Shown here: piece after piece, positions 37,647-50,032 of the stretch
How positions within the stretch are numbered: position 1 is the stretch's first letter
Layout: each line of letters starts with the position of its first letter
Source of the DNA: Caenorhabditis elegans
Lineage: Eukaryota > Nematoda > Chromadorea > Rhabditida > Rhabditidae
Length of the DNA stretch: 64,000 bases
NCBI RefSeq assembly: GCF_000002985.6
Contig: NC_003283.11
Coordinates: 5,890,001-5,954,000, forward strand
Reading direction: 5' to 3'
Translations under genes and position numbers: made by a program
Notes under the pieces: model-generated
What the model was told of the DNA's origin: nothing
The model's input: only the letters and a program-made list of their open reading frames with translations
The model's database searches: none

Positions 37647-40417
37647 ATGTCACTCAATTATCAAGACTTGACACTTGCTCTTCAGTTGTACACTGTTGTC
37701 CTTTGTGTCATCGGGCTATTTGGCAATGTCAATTTAATTATAGCAACATGTCGTCATAAGTCTTTACGCACAAAAATGGGTGAGAGTTTAGGAATTTTGT
37801 GTGAAAAATATTTTTATGAATTTTTTTTAAATGAATACTAAGCGTTTTCCCGGATTCTACAGCTTACTTTTAGATACTTAAAAATTAAATCTCCCGAACA
37901 TATTCTGCAGCTTTCCTATCGGTTTTTTTTAGAGTTCACAAACAATTTCTCGCAATCACTAATCCATCTTTGAATGTTGATATTTTAAAAGAACGTGATA
38001 AAAGATAAAAGTCAAAACTAACAAATCCCGAAATCCTTGAAGTGAAACGTAACATTCAAAAATTATAAAATAATCCTAAAAAATACGTACCTTTTCTCTG
38101 ATTTTTAGGATGCCTGATCATGATATCTACAATTGCCCATACAATATGTTTGGTTTCAGAGCTTATTTGTGTAAAGTTGAAACTGAGGTAAGCTTTATAT
38201 ATTTCCATTTCATTCATTAGAGGTAGTTTTTCAGATTCACCCAAACGCATCGGGACGAATGTTTTCGTTCTGTTATTGTTTACATGTTCGCCGTTCTTTT
38301 TCAATCAACTCTGTTTTTGATGATGGCAATTGATCTCTTTTTAGCAGTTATTATGCCAATACGGTAAGTACTATATACAACTTTTATTTATAGTTTGAGG
38401 GCTTCTATTTTAGCAAAAAAAAGACTATTTGATTTTCTGCAAGCTAAATCTGAATTTTTTCACTGTAAAAAATCCTAGTTTTTTCCAGGACAGTGACTTC
38501 ACTAGTTTGACACCCCATTATTCCATTTTGACATGTTTTTTGTACATTTCAAAGGTTCCTATGAATATTTAACAATATTATATAAAATTAGAAATAACAT
38601 TTTTGTTAGTTTACAATATAACAATACAGCAAAAAACCGCAATATTAGCTGCTGAACTTAAAAATTGGTTGCAAGACTAGTTGTAGAAGAATCTTTTTTA
38701 TTTTTCATATATGCCGCCGACTTACAAAATTCAGTTCAGTTCATGACCATTTTGGAGCGTCTAGTTTTCTCTTGCAGTTAGAAACGAGCAATTGAGTTGC
38801 GCACTGAATCAGATTTGTTTTCAAAAAGTCATGCTCTCGTCAAACTATTCTAGATAGTTTCAAAAGTTGTGCACTTTTGATGGTGGTGTTTTTACAAAAT
38901 AAAAGCATGCTTTTGAAAAATAGCAAATTTTGAGATTTTGGAATCAACATGCTGAAAATAGAAATTAATGCGTTTTGTGATGTCATCCCACAACAATTTT
39001 GATTGCCATTTTGTGATATGATTTACTTTTTCCTGGAATTTTTAAATTTTTAAATACTCTTCTCTGTCAACTCCACTACGTGCATTTGAACTCGATATGC
39101 TCGCCAGCAGTTCAGTAAACAGAAGAATGCGTGTGGATCTTGGAGAATAAGTGTAATTCTGAGAAATTGGGTGGGAAGGGTTGTTGCGATGACGTTTTCA
39201 GCTTTTTTTTTCGGAAGGGGATGGATTTGTTGGTTTTAGAGGGATTTTTCTATTTGAGAATGCTGGAGAGGTGCTTGATGAGGAACTATTAGTTCTAGTA
39301 TTTGATATTTCAATGTTTAAGTTGGTAACGCGAAAAGATCAAAAGACCACAAAACCACGGGTTCCGAACACATTGGCACTTTAATTTCCTCACTTTAATT
39401 TCAATTTTCAGACACAAACTCTGGCGTCGTGGTCCATATTTGTTTGCTCTCTGCATTCCGCCAATGTTGTTCTCCTGTTTTGCTCTTTTTATAGAAGAAA
39501 TCTACATCAATCACGACGATTTGCTCATCTGCACGGTGACTCTTGGTTAGTTGATTTAGTGGGCATTGAAACAACTTAAGCACTAGGTCAAGTTGTTTAA
39601 AAACGGAAATATGATCATCTAAACAAGGTACTTTAAAAATTAGTTTAATTTTACTACTTTAAGAATTTTAAGGAATTTCGAGAAATAATTTTTTTAGCTG
39701 CTCCACCTGCAGTCCGGTTTTGGGGTACGCTCATCACAATTTCAACAATATTTCTGGCCGTTTCACTAATTTTCGTAACAGCCTTTAAAGTTCATATTAA
39801 CGGTATCCATTTTTGAAAATATTCTCAAAACGATACTTCTACATTACAGAACGAGAATCAGCACGAAGGATACTAAGACACTCGAACAGTATTACAAGCA
39901 ATACAAAATGTTCAGATTCAAAATTGCTCAAGTCATTGTCAACTCTGATGTTTGTGTTTGTGTGCTCGTGGAGTTTATCCATTTTGTTATCACACGTTTC
40001 ATTATATTTTACAAAAAATGTCGCGTATGAAATTCAAAAGTACAATGTAAGTGTGCTTGCAAAAAGTTTCCATGGGTGGTATAAAGTGCATTTTTAAATT
40101 GAAAAATTTTTAGAGAACATACTTTCTAATGTAGCAAAAGTTTTATTGAATATGAAAAGTGCCAAAAAAAACTCTAAGATTTTTCCATAGCTCAAAACAT
40201 TTTTCGAAAAAATTGACTTGAATTTCATCAAAAGTAAAATTACAATTTCCAGATCCTCCTCTCCCTTCCAACATTCTGCCAAAACTTTTTTGTAACCGGT
40301 CTTCGATCTCCACGATACGCTAAAGCCTATGCAGAACAACTCTCATTTCTTCCTTTTGTCAGTCAACGGGTCTCCCAGTTCCGGCAGAATTCTTCTGTAA
40401 AATCTGCATTTGTTTGA
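37647..40417 (+). CDS. Serpentine receptor, srsx class (copy 2)
   Basis: Seven exons (37647-37779, 38109-38187, 38235-38363, 39412-39545, 39698-39802, 39850-40046, 40253-40417) join in phase to 313 residues. Exons 2 to 6 have exactly the lengths of the first copy (79, 129, 134, 105 and 197 bases), so the two genes are a local duplication. Matching motifs are LFGNVNLIIATCRHKSLRTK, STIAHTICLVSELI, LFLMMAIDLFLAVIMPIR, AFKVHINE and TFCQNFFVTGLRSPRYA. The C-terminal tail differs and has no counterpart of the first copy's last exon. The ATG follows a TTTTTCAG acceptor directly. The large intron before exon 4 is 1.05 kb. Confidence 0.9.
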
Positions 40418-40923
40418 AAAAATTTTTGCGTTCCAATTTATTTTGTTTTTTTTTTATTAATTCTGATATAATATGTTTTTATTGTTTTTTCACTGTGATC
40501 TGTTATGGAATAAAATTGGGCATAAAATTTGAAACACTATTTAATTAGAAATGGAGCCAGAAAAGTATGAAAAGACCACGGTTTTTGATGCAATCTATAA
40601 AATTTATTGTAAAGTTTGTGATCAAAATGACACATTGGCTTGATAAGAGGTTCAAAATACATTTGCAAAATGCAACATTGCTTGAATGTTTGTAAACGAC
40701 ACTCTTAGAGTTTATAACATTCAAAGTAAACAATAGTATCAAACGTGAATAGTATCAACATTTCACCATCTATGTAGATGAAAAATCAATGAATATTTCG
40801 TGGAACTAATTTGAATTATGTAATTTCCCACATTTGGTATGACGGGAACCATCGTGTATACCATTGTTACTGATAACAAAGTGCTCTGATAGCACTATAC
40901 ATTCTGTCCTTGAGTACTTCTGA
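40418..40923. other. 3' flank of srsx copy 2 and promoter of the GT92 gene
   Basis: AATAAA at about 40509 is a plausible poly(A) signal for the receptor. No exon or RNA gene was seen in the remaining 400 bases. Confidence 0.5.
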
Positions 40924-42471
40924 ATGCCTCGAATCACCGCCAGTAAAATAGTTCTTCTAATTGCATTATCATTTTGTATTACTGTTATTTATCACTTTCC
41001 AATAGCAACGAGAAGCAGTAAGGAGTACGATGAATATGGAAATGAATAGTAAGTAGTTATAACTTATCGTTATTGTCAAACTGTCTAAAAATCTACTTTC
41101 TCAGTTATCCCCTAATTTTCGTGTAAAGGAAACATTTTTAAAATAATAATGTTCTCAATGAAAATTCAGCCTAAAATTTGTAGTTTTAATTTTTAACGCG
41201 AAAACTATAAAGTGATGTTACATGATACTTAAATAAAGACCAAGGGAAATTGTCTTCCTGATGCAAACGCTGATTGCGAACAAGTGATTGATTAGGGAAG
41301 TCACAACTTCAGATGTTGCATATTTTATGATCCATCTCACATTTTCAAATTTCAATTATTATATAAATTTGCAGTGAAAACGTTGCATCGATAGAGTCGG
41401 ATATAAAAAATGTACGTCGATTACTTGACGAGGTACCGGATCCCTCACAAAACCGTCTACAATTCCTGAAACTTGATGAGCATGCTTTTGCATTCTCGGC
41501 CTACACAGACGATCGAAATGGAAATATGGGGTACAAATATGTCCGAGTCCTGATGTTTATCACGTCACAAGACAACTTTTCCTGTGAAATAAACGGGAGA
41601 AAGTCCACAGATGTATCACTTTACGAGTTCTCGGAAAATCACAAAATGAAGTGGCAAATGTTTATTTTGAATTGTAAACTACCCGATGGTATAGATTTCA
41701 ATAATGTTAGCTCTGTAAAGGTGAAAAAATAAAAGGAATATTTTGATAACTTTGATTTTCAGGTCATAAGAAGCACAACCAAGCAGTTTGTTGATGTGCC
41801 GATTCGGTATAGAATTCAAGATGAGAAAATAATTACGCCAGACGAATATGACTATAAAATGTCAATTTGTGTTCCAGCATTGTTTGGAAATGGATATGAT
41901 GCAAAGCGAATTGTTGAGGTGATTATTGCGAAAACTTTGCCAGGACTTTTGTAGTGACCCACACATACAGCAAAAAAAATTTTGACAAAGTATTAATAAT
42001 AAACTAATTTTACAGTTTATTGAGCTGAATACTTTGCAAGGAATCGAGAAAATATACATTTACACTAATCAAAAAGAGCTTGATGGATCCATGAAGAAAA
42101 CGTTGAAATACTATTCGGATAATCAGTGAGTTTGATTTTAGAAAAATTTGATTTTTGATTCAATTATCTTGCAGCAAAATAACATTAATTGATTACACAT
42201 TACCATTCAGAGAGGATGGTGTTTGGTATCACGGGCAATTGGCAACTGTTACTGGTAAATTTACTTTCCCAACTGAAATGTTTTAATAGAACTATTGATG
42301 AGCCAGACGCTTAACCGAATCTAAAGTACCGAAAATGGAATATAGCCTTTTCAAGGAAATTTTCTCCCACTTAACAAACTCATCAACATTTACAAAATGC
42401 CAAATTAGTTTCTCTTAACTCTTGTTATCACTCGAAATTTTTTTCTGGCTCTAGCTGTAAGAATCATTGTT

Positions 42472-42568
<97 letters not shown>

Positions 42569-43363
42569 CCTTTAAACACTCAAGCAGTTTTCAGATTGTT
42601 TACTGAGAAACACTGGAATCACAAAATACACATTTTTCAATGATTTTGATGAGTTCTTCGTCCCCGTTATCAAAAGTCGGACTCTCTTTGAAACAATCAG
42701 TGGGCTTTTTGAAGATCCCACTATTGGATCGCAACGAACAGCTTTGAAGTATATAAATGCAAAGTAAGTTTTTAGTTCTCTAGGTGATTAATTTTTGAAA
42801 CGTTTTCAGAATCAAGAGCGCTCCGTATTCACTGAAAAATATTGTTTCCGAAAAACGAATTGAAACAAGATTCACGAAATGTGTAGTTCGACCGGAAATG
42901 GTTTTTGAACAGGTGAGATTATAATACTTGAAAACCCCGGTACAGATCAAACAATCGATTTTTGATTTTGCCTTTTTTTTGCCCAACTCTTGCCAGACAT
43001 TAAATATTCTAGTTCAACTTATTTTACAAAACTCTGTTTCAACTTCAAACTAGCGTTGGACTTAATCGTCTAGAAACAGTTAACCTCCTTGGGCATATCT
43101 TGGATTAAAAAAATTGTGACACATATTGAAGTTTTCTGTGTACTTTAAATTTTGTAAGAAAATTATTTTTACAGGGTATTCATCATACGAGTAGAGTGAT
43201 TCAAGACAACTATAAAACGGTTTCCCATGGCGGATCCCTTCTACGGGTTTATCATTACAAGGATAAAAAGTATTGTTGCGAAGACGAGAGCCTCTTGAAA
43301 AAACGGCATGGAGATCAACTTCGGGAAAAATTCGATTCAGTTGTTGGTCTTTTAGACTTGTAG
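40924..43363 (+). CDS. Glycosyltransferase family 92 (former DUF23)
   Basis: Eight exons (40924-41048, 41375-41720, 41763-41918, 42016-42125, 42175-42254, 42595-42763, 42810-42912, 43175-43363) join in phase to 425 residues. It is a type II membrane protein: a short basic N-terminus, one span (IVLLIALSFCITVIYHF), then a lumenal catalytic region. GT92 blocks are DYKMSICVPALFGN, a helix beginning RIVEFIELNTLQGIEKIYIY, then YTLPF, DGVWYHGQLA, KYTFFNDFDEFFVP with the acidic metal-binding motif near 289-292, KCVVRPEMV and GGSLLRVYHYK. The best-known C. elegans member, GALT-1, adds galactose to core fucose on N-glycans in the Golgi. Acceptor specificity here is unknown. Its stop lies 62 bases from the stop of the convergent DUF229 gene, so the 3' UTRs probably overlap. 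Confidence 0.9.
42473..42567. repeat. (AC)n microsatellite, 95 bp
   Basis: An uninterrupted run of about 47 AC units lies inside the fifth intron of the GT92 gene, about 28 bases before the acceptor of exon 6. Its length probably varies between isolates. Confidence 0.97.
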
Positions 43364-43425
43364 CTCATTTGTTAATTTATATTATTTATTAGTCAAATTC
43401 TCAAATCTATAATGCATAAATATTG

Positions 43426-46400
43426 TTACACCGCTAGCTGGAGATCGACACATTTACAATAATCCGTTGAAAATGAGAAATGCCCGCATTGGCTCGGAGA
43501 AGTGGTTTTGAGTCGTGGAGGGTAGGCAATTGTTACTTCTTGAGTGGCTTGAATTAGACGAAATTGTGATAACAGTTCTACAGAATCTCCATTTTTGGAT
43601 TCTAACTGACATTCGAGGTATGGGTAGATAACAGCACTTCCTTTTTCCTTTTTTCGTATTACTTCGCTATCACTGATTTTTGTTCTAGCCCACACTTGGA
43701 CATAATTGTTTGGCATTATCATTTCCGTCTGAAATTCTTTTAAATTCATTTTTTAAAGCTTGTTAGACATTCGACAGGCCGAGGCGTGATAAGGCGCGTC
43801 TCATCCGCCTATTAAGAATGCCTAATTGTAAGACAAATTACTACATACATACCACGTTTCCACATTTGATTGTAGTTATATCAAAACAATCTTTGAAATC
43901 ATCCATATAAGATTTCAATACATCTTGGAGTAATTCAGAATTTGGAAGCTCTGAAAACTAATTTGTTTAAAAGTAATTCCACAGTTCTTACTTCGGATAT
44001 CTTGAGAAGCATCAACCATACAAAGACAATGATTACTGATTACACCATTATCTTGACATGTAGCATTAGTTGGTTGAACTTCAAAAAGGTTCTTGCTTCT
44101 TTTCGAACTATCCAAGTTTTTGGAAAGGCTAATGAGAAATTTCAACGTTGAGTGTAAGTGAAAGTTTCTGAAAAAAAAGTTATTAGTAGCAAATTTCAGA
44201 AACTCGGACTCTACCGGTGTCCGGTTTTTTCAGGTTTTGGGCAATCCAGTTCTTTTTTTTTTGGTGTTACATAGTTCTTTCAATAATTTTTTTGACAGTA
44301 CCCAAGATTTTTGCCTTGTTAATTAATATAACTGGACACAGTTTTCTCACAGTTAATAAAATCTGAAAAGCGACATGAAAAATGCCCTTTTAAAAACCGG
44401 ACGTCAGATTTACCAGATTGGCTCAAAAAAGCTTACGAAACAAATTTCTGTGAATTTTCTCTCAAGTTCTGAAACTTCTCCGGAAACAACTTTCGAAACC
44501 TTGGAGGAACTAATATGTTCAGAAGTGGAGCTCGTTCTTCTGAAATTTAATATTTCAATTTCTTCGGCTCCCAAATCATTGATTACCTATTTTTCCAGCA
44601 AATGTATACCTATTCAGCGGATGAACCCGATTTCCATGATCACCAAGAATAATTAGAATTGTGTTTTCCAAACTTCCTGTTTTCTGAAAGATTTCAGGGA
44701 ATTTCGGAATTATTTTTTGAAAATTAAATTTAAATATTCCAATCTGTGATACAACGTATTATCCAGTAGATTTAGGTTATTCGGGTCATCATGGGTCAAA
44801 CTGAAATTTTCAAAAATGCATTATAGATCTTCTGAACAAATAAACCTCGATATAAATGTAAATCCAAAATGCGGAAGTTTTCCAAAAACTCGTTCGAATC
44901 GAAACCACGAGTCAATGAACACTTCCGCTAACAACTGTCCATCCAAACATTTTCTCCACCAATTATTCATTTGAGTGTACAAATGGTTGTAGTAAGGACG
45001 ATAATAGAACTTTGCAGGTGGTTTCGAAAATCCACCCAGAAAATTATCAGGTGGATAATGAAAAAGTCCCCGTGACGTGTGCATAATATCGTCGTTGTAC
45101 ATTGTTATGTATTCTGGTGGCAGCTGTTTCCATATCCATTGAATTGTATCCGGGTTTAATGGAGTTTTTGAAGGTAGGATTTTGTTAATATTTACGTCTC
45201 CTGTCTCGTCGATTAAGGACATGCTTTCGGTTTCCTGGAGTTCGTTGGCAAAAATGGGAAGCATGTTTACTGCGCTGTTATCGCCGACCTGGAGGAATCA
45301 ATATTTTTGTTGGATGGAGAAAAACGTTCGCCAAAAATTTAAAATTTGAAATTGATTGAAAGTGAAATTTCGAAAAAACATCAATAAAATGTTATTCGAT
45401 TTCTGTTTGGCAGATTTTATAAAAGATGAAGGAGAAGCGTGATTTGGGAATTTGCTAGAAAATACCAAAAACTGTATGATATTCAGAAATACCTCGAAAA
45501 AAAACTGAAAAAAACTCGAATGAGAATGAAAAATCCAAAAAAAAAAAGGCTTTTGGCTTGCTTTTGTGACTTCAAATTGAAAAATCAAGTTCGGACTTTT
45601 GAAACAACCTCAATTTCACTTTTTTTTTCGTATTTTTTTTTTTGATTTTCCGATTATTTTTTTTTAAAGCAAAATCCCCATTCACCTTACTCCATCTTTA
45701 AGCCGACGTAGATATATATATCGCCTTCAAAAAGTGCGTAGGTGGGAATTTTTGTGCCTACAGTCAAAAGTTTGAAACTTAATAAAATTGTTTCACAAGT
45801 TTGTATATGTAACTGCTTACACAATTGAACTTTTTTTTAAAATATTTTCGTTTTATAGATATTATATTTCAAATACCATTGACACAAACCTTATTATAGG
45901 CATTAAACACAACACTTCCCAGACGATCCAAGAGGCCACTGGTCTTTTTCATATTCCTCCCGAATTGAGCTCGGGATGTTGAATCTAATCCTAGAATTGA
46001 AATAGAGAATCTTGTTGATTTTTCGCCGTGAAAAGTATAATCAGGTTCAGGTATTACAAATGATCCATCCACAACTAGAGGTAACTTTTCTTGCATATTC
46101 AGTCCCATGAATTGCTTTCGATAGATCACTAGTTGTTTGGAGAAACATGTAATAAGAAAATTGTCAGCATTGATCCAAAATCGCTTGTTTAGTTTTGGAC
46201 TGAACTGGAAATTTACAATCGGTAATTTATAAAAAAGCAAATAAATATGAAGCGTACATTTTGTGTTCTTCCAAGTTTAAAAGTATGAGCTTCCGGCCGT
46301 AGTCCACCTTTGAGCACTTGAGCAACACATTCCAAGTTATTTTTGTAACTTTTTAACTTCATTGAGAACTCTCCAGTAGCTGGGTATCGTTTGAAAAGAT

Positions 46401-46769
46401 CGATGTTATACTTTTCACAGCTCGCATGTTTCGGGAATTTCAATCGTTTCTGAAAAATTTTTATTTGGCTTGCCTAGAAATTTATAGAAAAACTTCAGTA
46501 TGAAAACTACCTTCAAAGTTGAATCCATTGGATCTGTCCAAGCAAATTTACAGTAGTTGTCAAATAAATGGGCCTGCCTATGGGGCTCCGAGAAGTTCCG
46601 AAATTCAAGTTTTAAATTTGGTTTGAAATTTAGATGAGACTGCGAAACAATATAGAATAGGCATATGAGACTAGTGATAAGGACGATCTGAAATTATACT
46701 TCTTGGAGATGATAAAATCTAAAAATGTGAAACCTGAATTAATGCTGAAATTGTCCGCCGCCGAAGCAT
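43426..46769 (-). CDS. DUF229 (sulfatase-like) type II membrane protein, frameshifted
   Basis: Ten exons on the minus strand: 46769-46734, 46687-46511, 46449-46258, 46204-45890, 45288-44846, 44800-44587, 44539-44437, 44167-43992, 43950-43853, 43728-43426. Intact, they would encode about 685 residues. An N-terminal anchor (LIQIVLITSLICLFYIV) is followed by a lumenal domain of the alkaline-phosphatase/sulfatase fold: SILGLDSTSRAQF with the nucleophile region near 209-212, HDDPNNLNLLD, and LIILGDHGNR. Cys-rich C-terminal blocks (NATCQD, NHCLCM, DYCKC) are also typical. The substrate of DUF229 proteins is unknown. Exon 44800-44587 is one base short. At a run of six A (plus-strand T run 44713-44718) the frame shifts from LNLIF to a frame reading IIPKFPEIFQKTG, and no splice choice I can find repairs it. 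It may be a pseudogene, a natural variant or a base-call error. Confidence 0.78.
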
Positions 46770-47095
46770 TTTTTGTTAAAAGTTTGAAAAAAATCGAACT
46801 GTTTCGTGGCAAGATCAGAGAGAGAGTCGGACATGCAGAGACGACAGGGCGTTGACGATTATCTCGATGCAAAAAAGGATTACTTTTTTGGAATTTTAAA
46901 AACTTTTTTTTTTGTTTTAATTTTTCATTCTTGTACTTACAGTCACGGAAAAATATGATTGTTATTGAATTACTCTTAAAATCAGTAATGTAAATAATGA
47001 AAAGTGACAAGTTCATTCACTGATCTTGGCATGCTGATGTTCTCAGCTGGTATTTAACTCAAGATTTGTCTGAAAAAGTTTTCCAAGAAGTTGAA
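46770..47095. other. Divergent promoter region
   Basis: A gap of 326 bases lies between the starts of the DUF229 gene (minus) and the srw receptor (plus). It includes GAGAGAGAG at about 46815. No exon was found; a 128-codon minus-strand frame running from 47016 into the DUF229 gene has random composition. Confidence 0.5.
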
Positions 47096-49257
47096 ATGAT
47101 TTGTAATCAAAGCTTTTATTTGCTACCTCCAGGAAACAATTCTTCAATGTCGTTGGGGATTGTTTCGGTTTTAGAAACAATAGAAAGGTAATTAATAGTT
47201 CTAAAAGTGGAGAAACACGAGTTGAAAAATAAATTTATTTTCTTACAACTGGCGCCACTTTAAACTATCTTTGCCTGCTTCTGTAAATGGCAGTTGAAAA
47301 GTGGGTAAAGTTGGTTTAAAAGTGTCGCCGAATTGCCGAGTTTAACTCATTCCTGACACTGAAATAAAAAGGTATACACATTTTCAGTTTCAGATTTTAC
47401 AACTCTCTTCACCTGTTAACATTTCTAAGTTTCACTTTGAACAGTGCAATACTTATTGTACTTTCCCATAAACAAATGCGTAAACTTGGAATCAATGTCA
47501 TGATGATGGCAATAGCGTTTTGTGATTTTGGATGTTCCATATGTGTAATTGTCAATTTTATTCTAGGACCTCCTCTCAATGGGTATGAATTTCAGTATAT
47601 TAAATATATTAGGACATAATAATTACAGAAAACTTGAGGAATCATATGTCAATTCAGTATTCCATTTAGTTTACGATTCAATTACTATTGGATTTCATTC
47701 CTCTTCGATTTTTATAGGTGTCGGGATGGCTTTTTGTAGGATTATGTCTTTGACATTTTCCAATCGCAACAGGTATGTATGATCATCGAGAAGTAAGCGG
47801 CACAGGTTCAAAAACGCTGTTCTCAACGTTTTGCCAAAGTTTTTTCCAGACATTTGTATAGAAATTGCTCAAAAACTGCAGCACAGTCGCAATGGGCCGA
47901 GTAAATGTACCTAACGGCATTTTGATATTTTTAGAGTCAGTTGAGCAACATCTCAAAACGTTCAATTGAAATATATGTGTTTAGTTTCAGAAATTAAAAT
48001 TATGTTTCTTTTTCTGTGTAACTTTCTGAAAAAGAAATTCTACAGAACGATGAGAAAAATATGTCGTCCTCAGATCACTGGTGCGCGGCAATTGCCGGCC
48101 GGCAATTCTACAAAGTGAGACGGCTGGGCATGTTCCCCCGATATTTTTCATGAAATTTAATAATACAGTGTAAAAAAATATTTGCTGTAATTGAAAAGAA
48201 CTTTCATTTGGCTTGGAAAAGCCGAAAAAAAAGTTCGAAAATTGTCCAAATGTTAAAAATTGCCGGTGAAAATTGCCGGAACATTGACTGAAATTTTAAC
48301 CGGCAATTTCCAACATTCAGACGATTTCTGAAGATTTTTCCAATTTTTTCTACTAAAATAACATTTTAATCTAGAATTTTGCAGCACTTTGTGGCAGACT
48401 CCGAAATATGCAATACATCTTACCATCGGCGTTTTTATTTTTATTTTCATGCTCTCATTAGCTTTTATACCATTTTACAACGTGTCTATGTGAACCAGAA
48501 TATTTTTAAAATCAAATACATTTTGTTTTTCCTAGGCAAGTCTATAATAATAGTTCAAACTCTATAAGATTCGATATGTCCAGTATTCTGATGAGAAACA
48601 ATTGCTGCTACTTGAAAGCTACACTTTGGTTGCTGGGAGTTGGATTTAAAGTTGTGTGGTGCTTGAAATTTATTAGAAATGATGCTTTTAAATTACAGAT
48701 GTTCCCCTGCATTTTACTATTTATATTTTCTGTTATTATACTAAGAAAAATAGCAATCAGTAGAAGAACTTCCAAATTGTTACAGAAAACCAGAAGCTTA
48801 TATTACAAGTAGACCATGACTATTAAACACTGTAATATTCAAAACATTTAGATCTCGTTTGGACCGATCTTCATCACTTATTTTATCAGTTCTAATAGTT
48901 TTCTTGTTCACTGAACTACCTCAAGCCATTACTGACATTTTTGGAGCACTTTTCATTGCAGATTTCCTCAAGTAAGTTTTTTGCCCAGATGACTGCTAGA
49001 ATCCATTTTCCAGCCACGTGATCACCAACCTGGAGGACATTCTTGATATCTTATCAAGTGTCAATTCTACTGTTATTTTCTTCATCTATAGTCTGTCCCA
49101 ACAGTTTCGGCAAATTTTTGTAGAGACATTTGTTCCATCAGTGCTCCGAACTTTAAACACTCGAAAAGTAATTAAAAAATTTATTTAACCTTTTCAGTGA
49201 AGCTTTCAGAATGGAAATGCTGTACAAGTATGGGCAACTGCGATTGTTAATAAATGA
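47096..49257 (+). CDS. Serpentine receptor, srw class (peptide-receptor-like)
   Basis: Eight exons (47096-47187, 47394-47582, 47629-47772, 48385-48489, 48536-48808, 48852-48971, 49014-49167, 49210-49257) join in phase to 374 residues. The srw signature is SHKQMRKLGINVMMMAIAFC in TM1-2, GVGMAFCRIMSLTFSNRNR at TM3, TPKYAIHLTIGVFIFIF in TM4, RSSSLILSVLIVFLFTELPQ in TM6, and YSLSQQFRQIFVETFVP at TM7. Srw proteins resemble FMRFamide and other peptide receptors. Exon 2 has two acceptors six bases apart (TTTTCAGTTTCAG), both in frame, so two extra residues are optional. The last exon uses the acceptor AGCTTTCAG; the earlier TTTTCAG before it would give an immediate TGA. The 612-base third intron holds several CGGCAATT palindromes. 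Confidence 0.85.
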
Positions 49258-50032
49258 TTTTTTTTTTCTTAGTTATTTCCGTTGATCTTTTTTATATATT
49301 TAAACAAATGTAAATTGTTCGGGAGCGGCAAACACCTACATACGTACTAATTCCTACAGTAGTCTCAATTTTGAATTGGGTTTTTTACGAAATCGGGTTA
49401 CTATTTTGAAAAGTGATGCATCTGAGAAATGTTCTACAGAAAGTTCTCTATCTACTGACACCGATACATTTATTTTTGATACAGAGACGCCAGAGTTTTT
49501 CTCATTGAGCAGTAGAACGAATTTTTTAAAATTCAGCTAATAGAAATTGACCGCTAGTAAACTCTCTATATTCTGTATTTTTTAATTAAATTTTTCGAAA
49601 AAAAAAATCGTTCTCAGGCATCGTTGTGTTCATTTGATTGGTGGAGTGAGCTCACTAGTGAGATCGCGTGCCTTTTCTATTTCAAATTCCCTCTAAAACA
49701 ACGACACTCCGAAATCCCCTACTGCGCGTTGTTTATTCTCGTAAACCGACAGAAGTTACTTTCAAATTTGAGCATTTTTTCTCTTCTTTTCTTCGTTGTA
49801 ATTCGATTTTTTTTGTGTTTTCTGATCAGAACTTGCATTTAAATAACGCTGAAACATATAAACATTCGAATTACAATGCTTTACTGCTTCAAAATCATAA
49901 AAAAACAGTGCAACTATATTTTCGTATTTTGTTTCCCCTATAATATACCCATTTTCTAGCTTGTTTTCGCTAGTTTTTGTCTGAGCAATCATTGTTTTCA
50001 CATTTTATTTCATTTCATTGCAGAAATCAGCT
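49258..50032. other. Intergenic region and 5' flank of the crooked-neck gene
   Basis: AATAAA lies over the srw stop codon. The rest (about 775 bases) holds short frames around 49624-50001 on both strands with no domain. A TTTCATTGCAG acceptor ends at 50023, nine bases before the next start, a likely spliced-leader site. Confidence 0.55.

Noticed and set aside
45298-45645. Antiparallel frames on both strands inside the DUF229 gene
   Set aside because: They lie in its 600-base intron, and the composition is Lys/Phe-rich noise from A and T runs.
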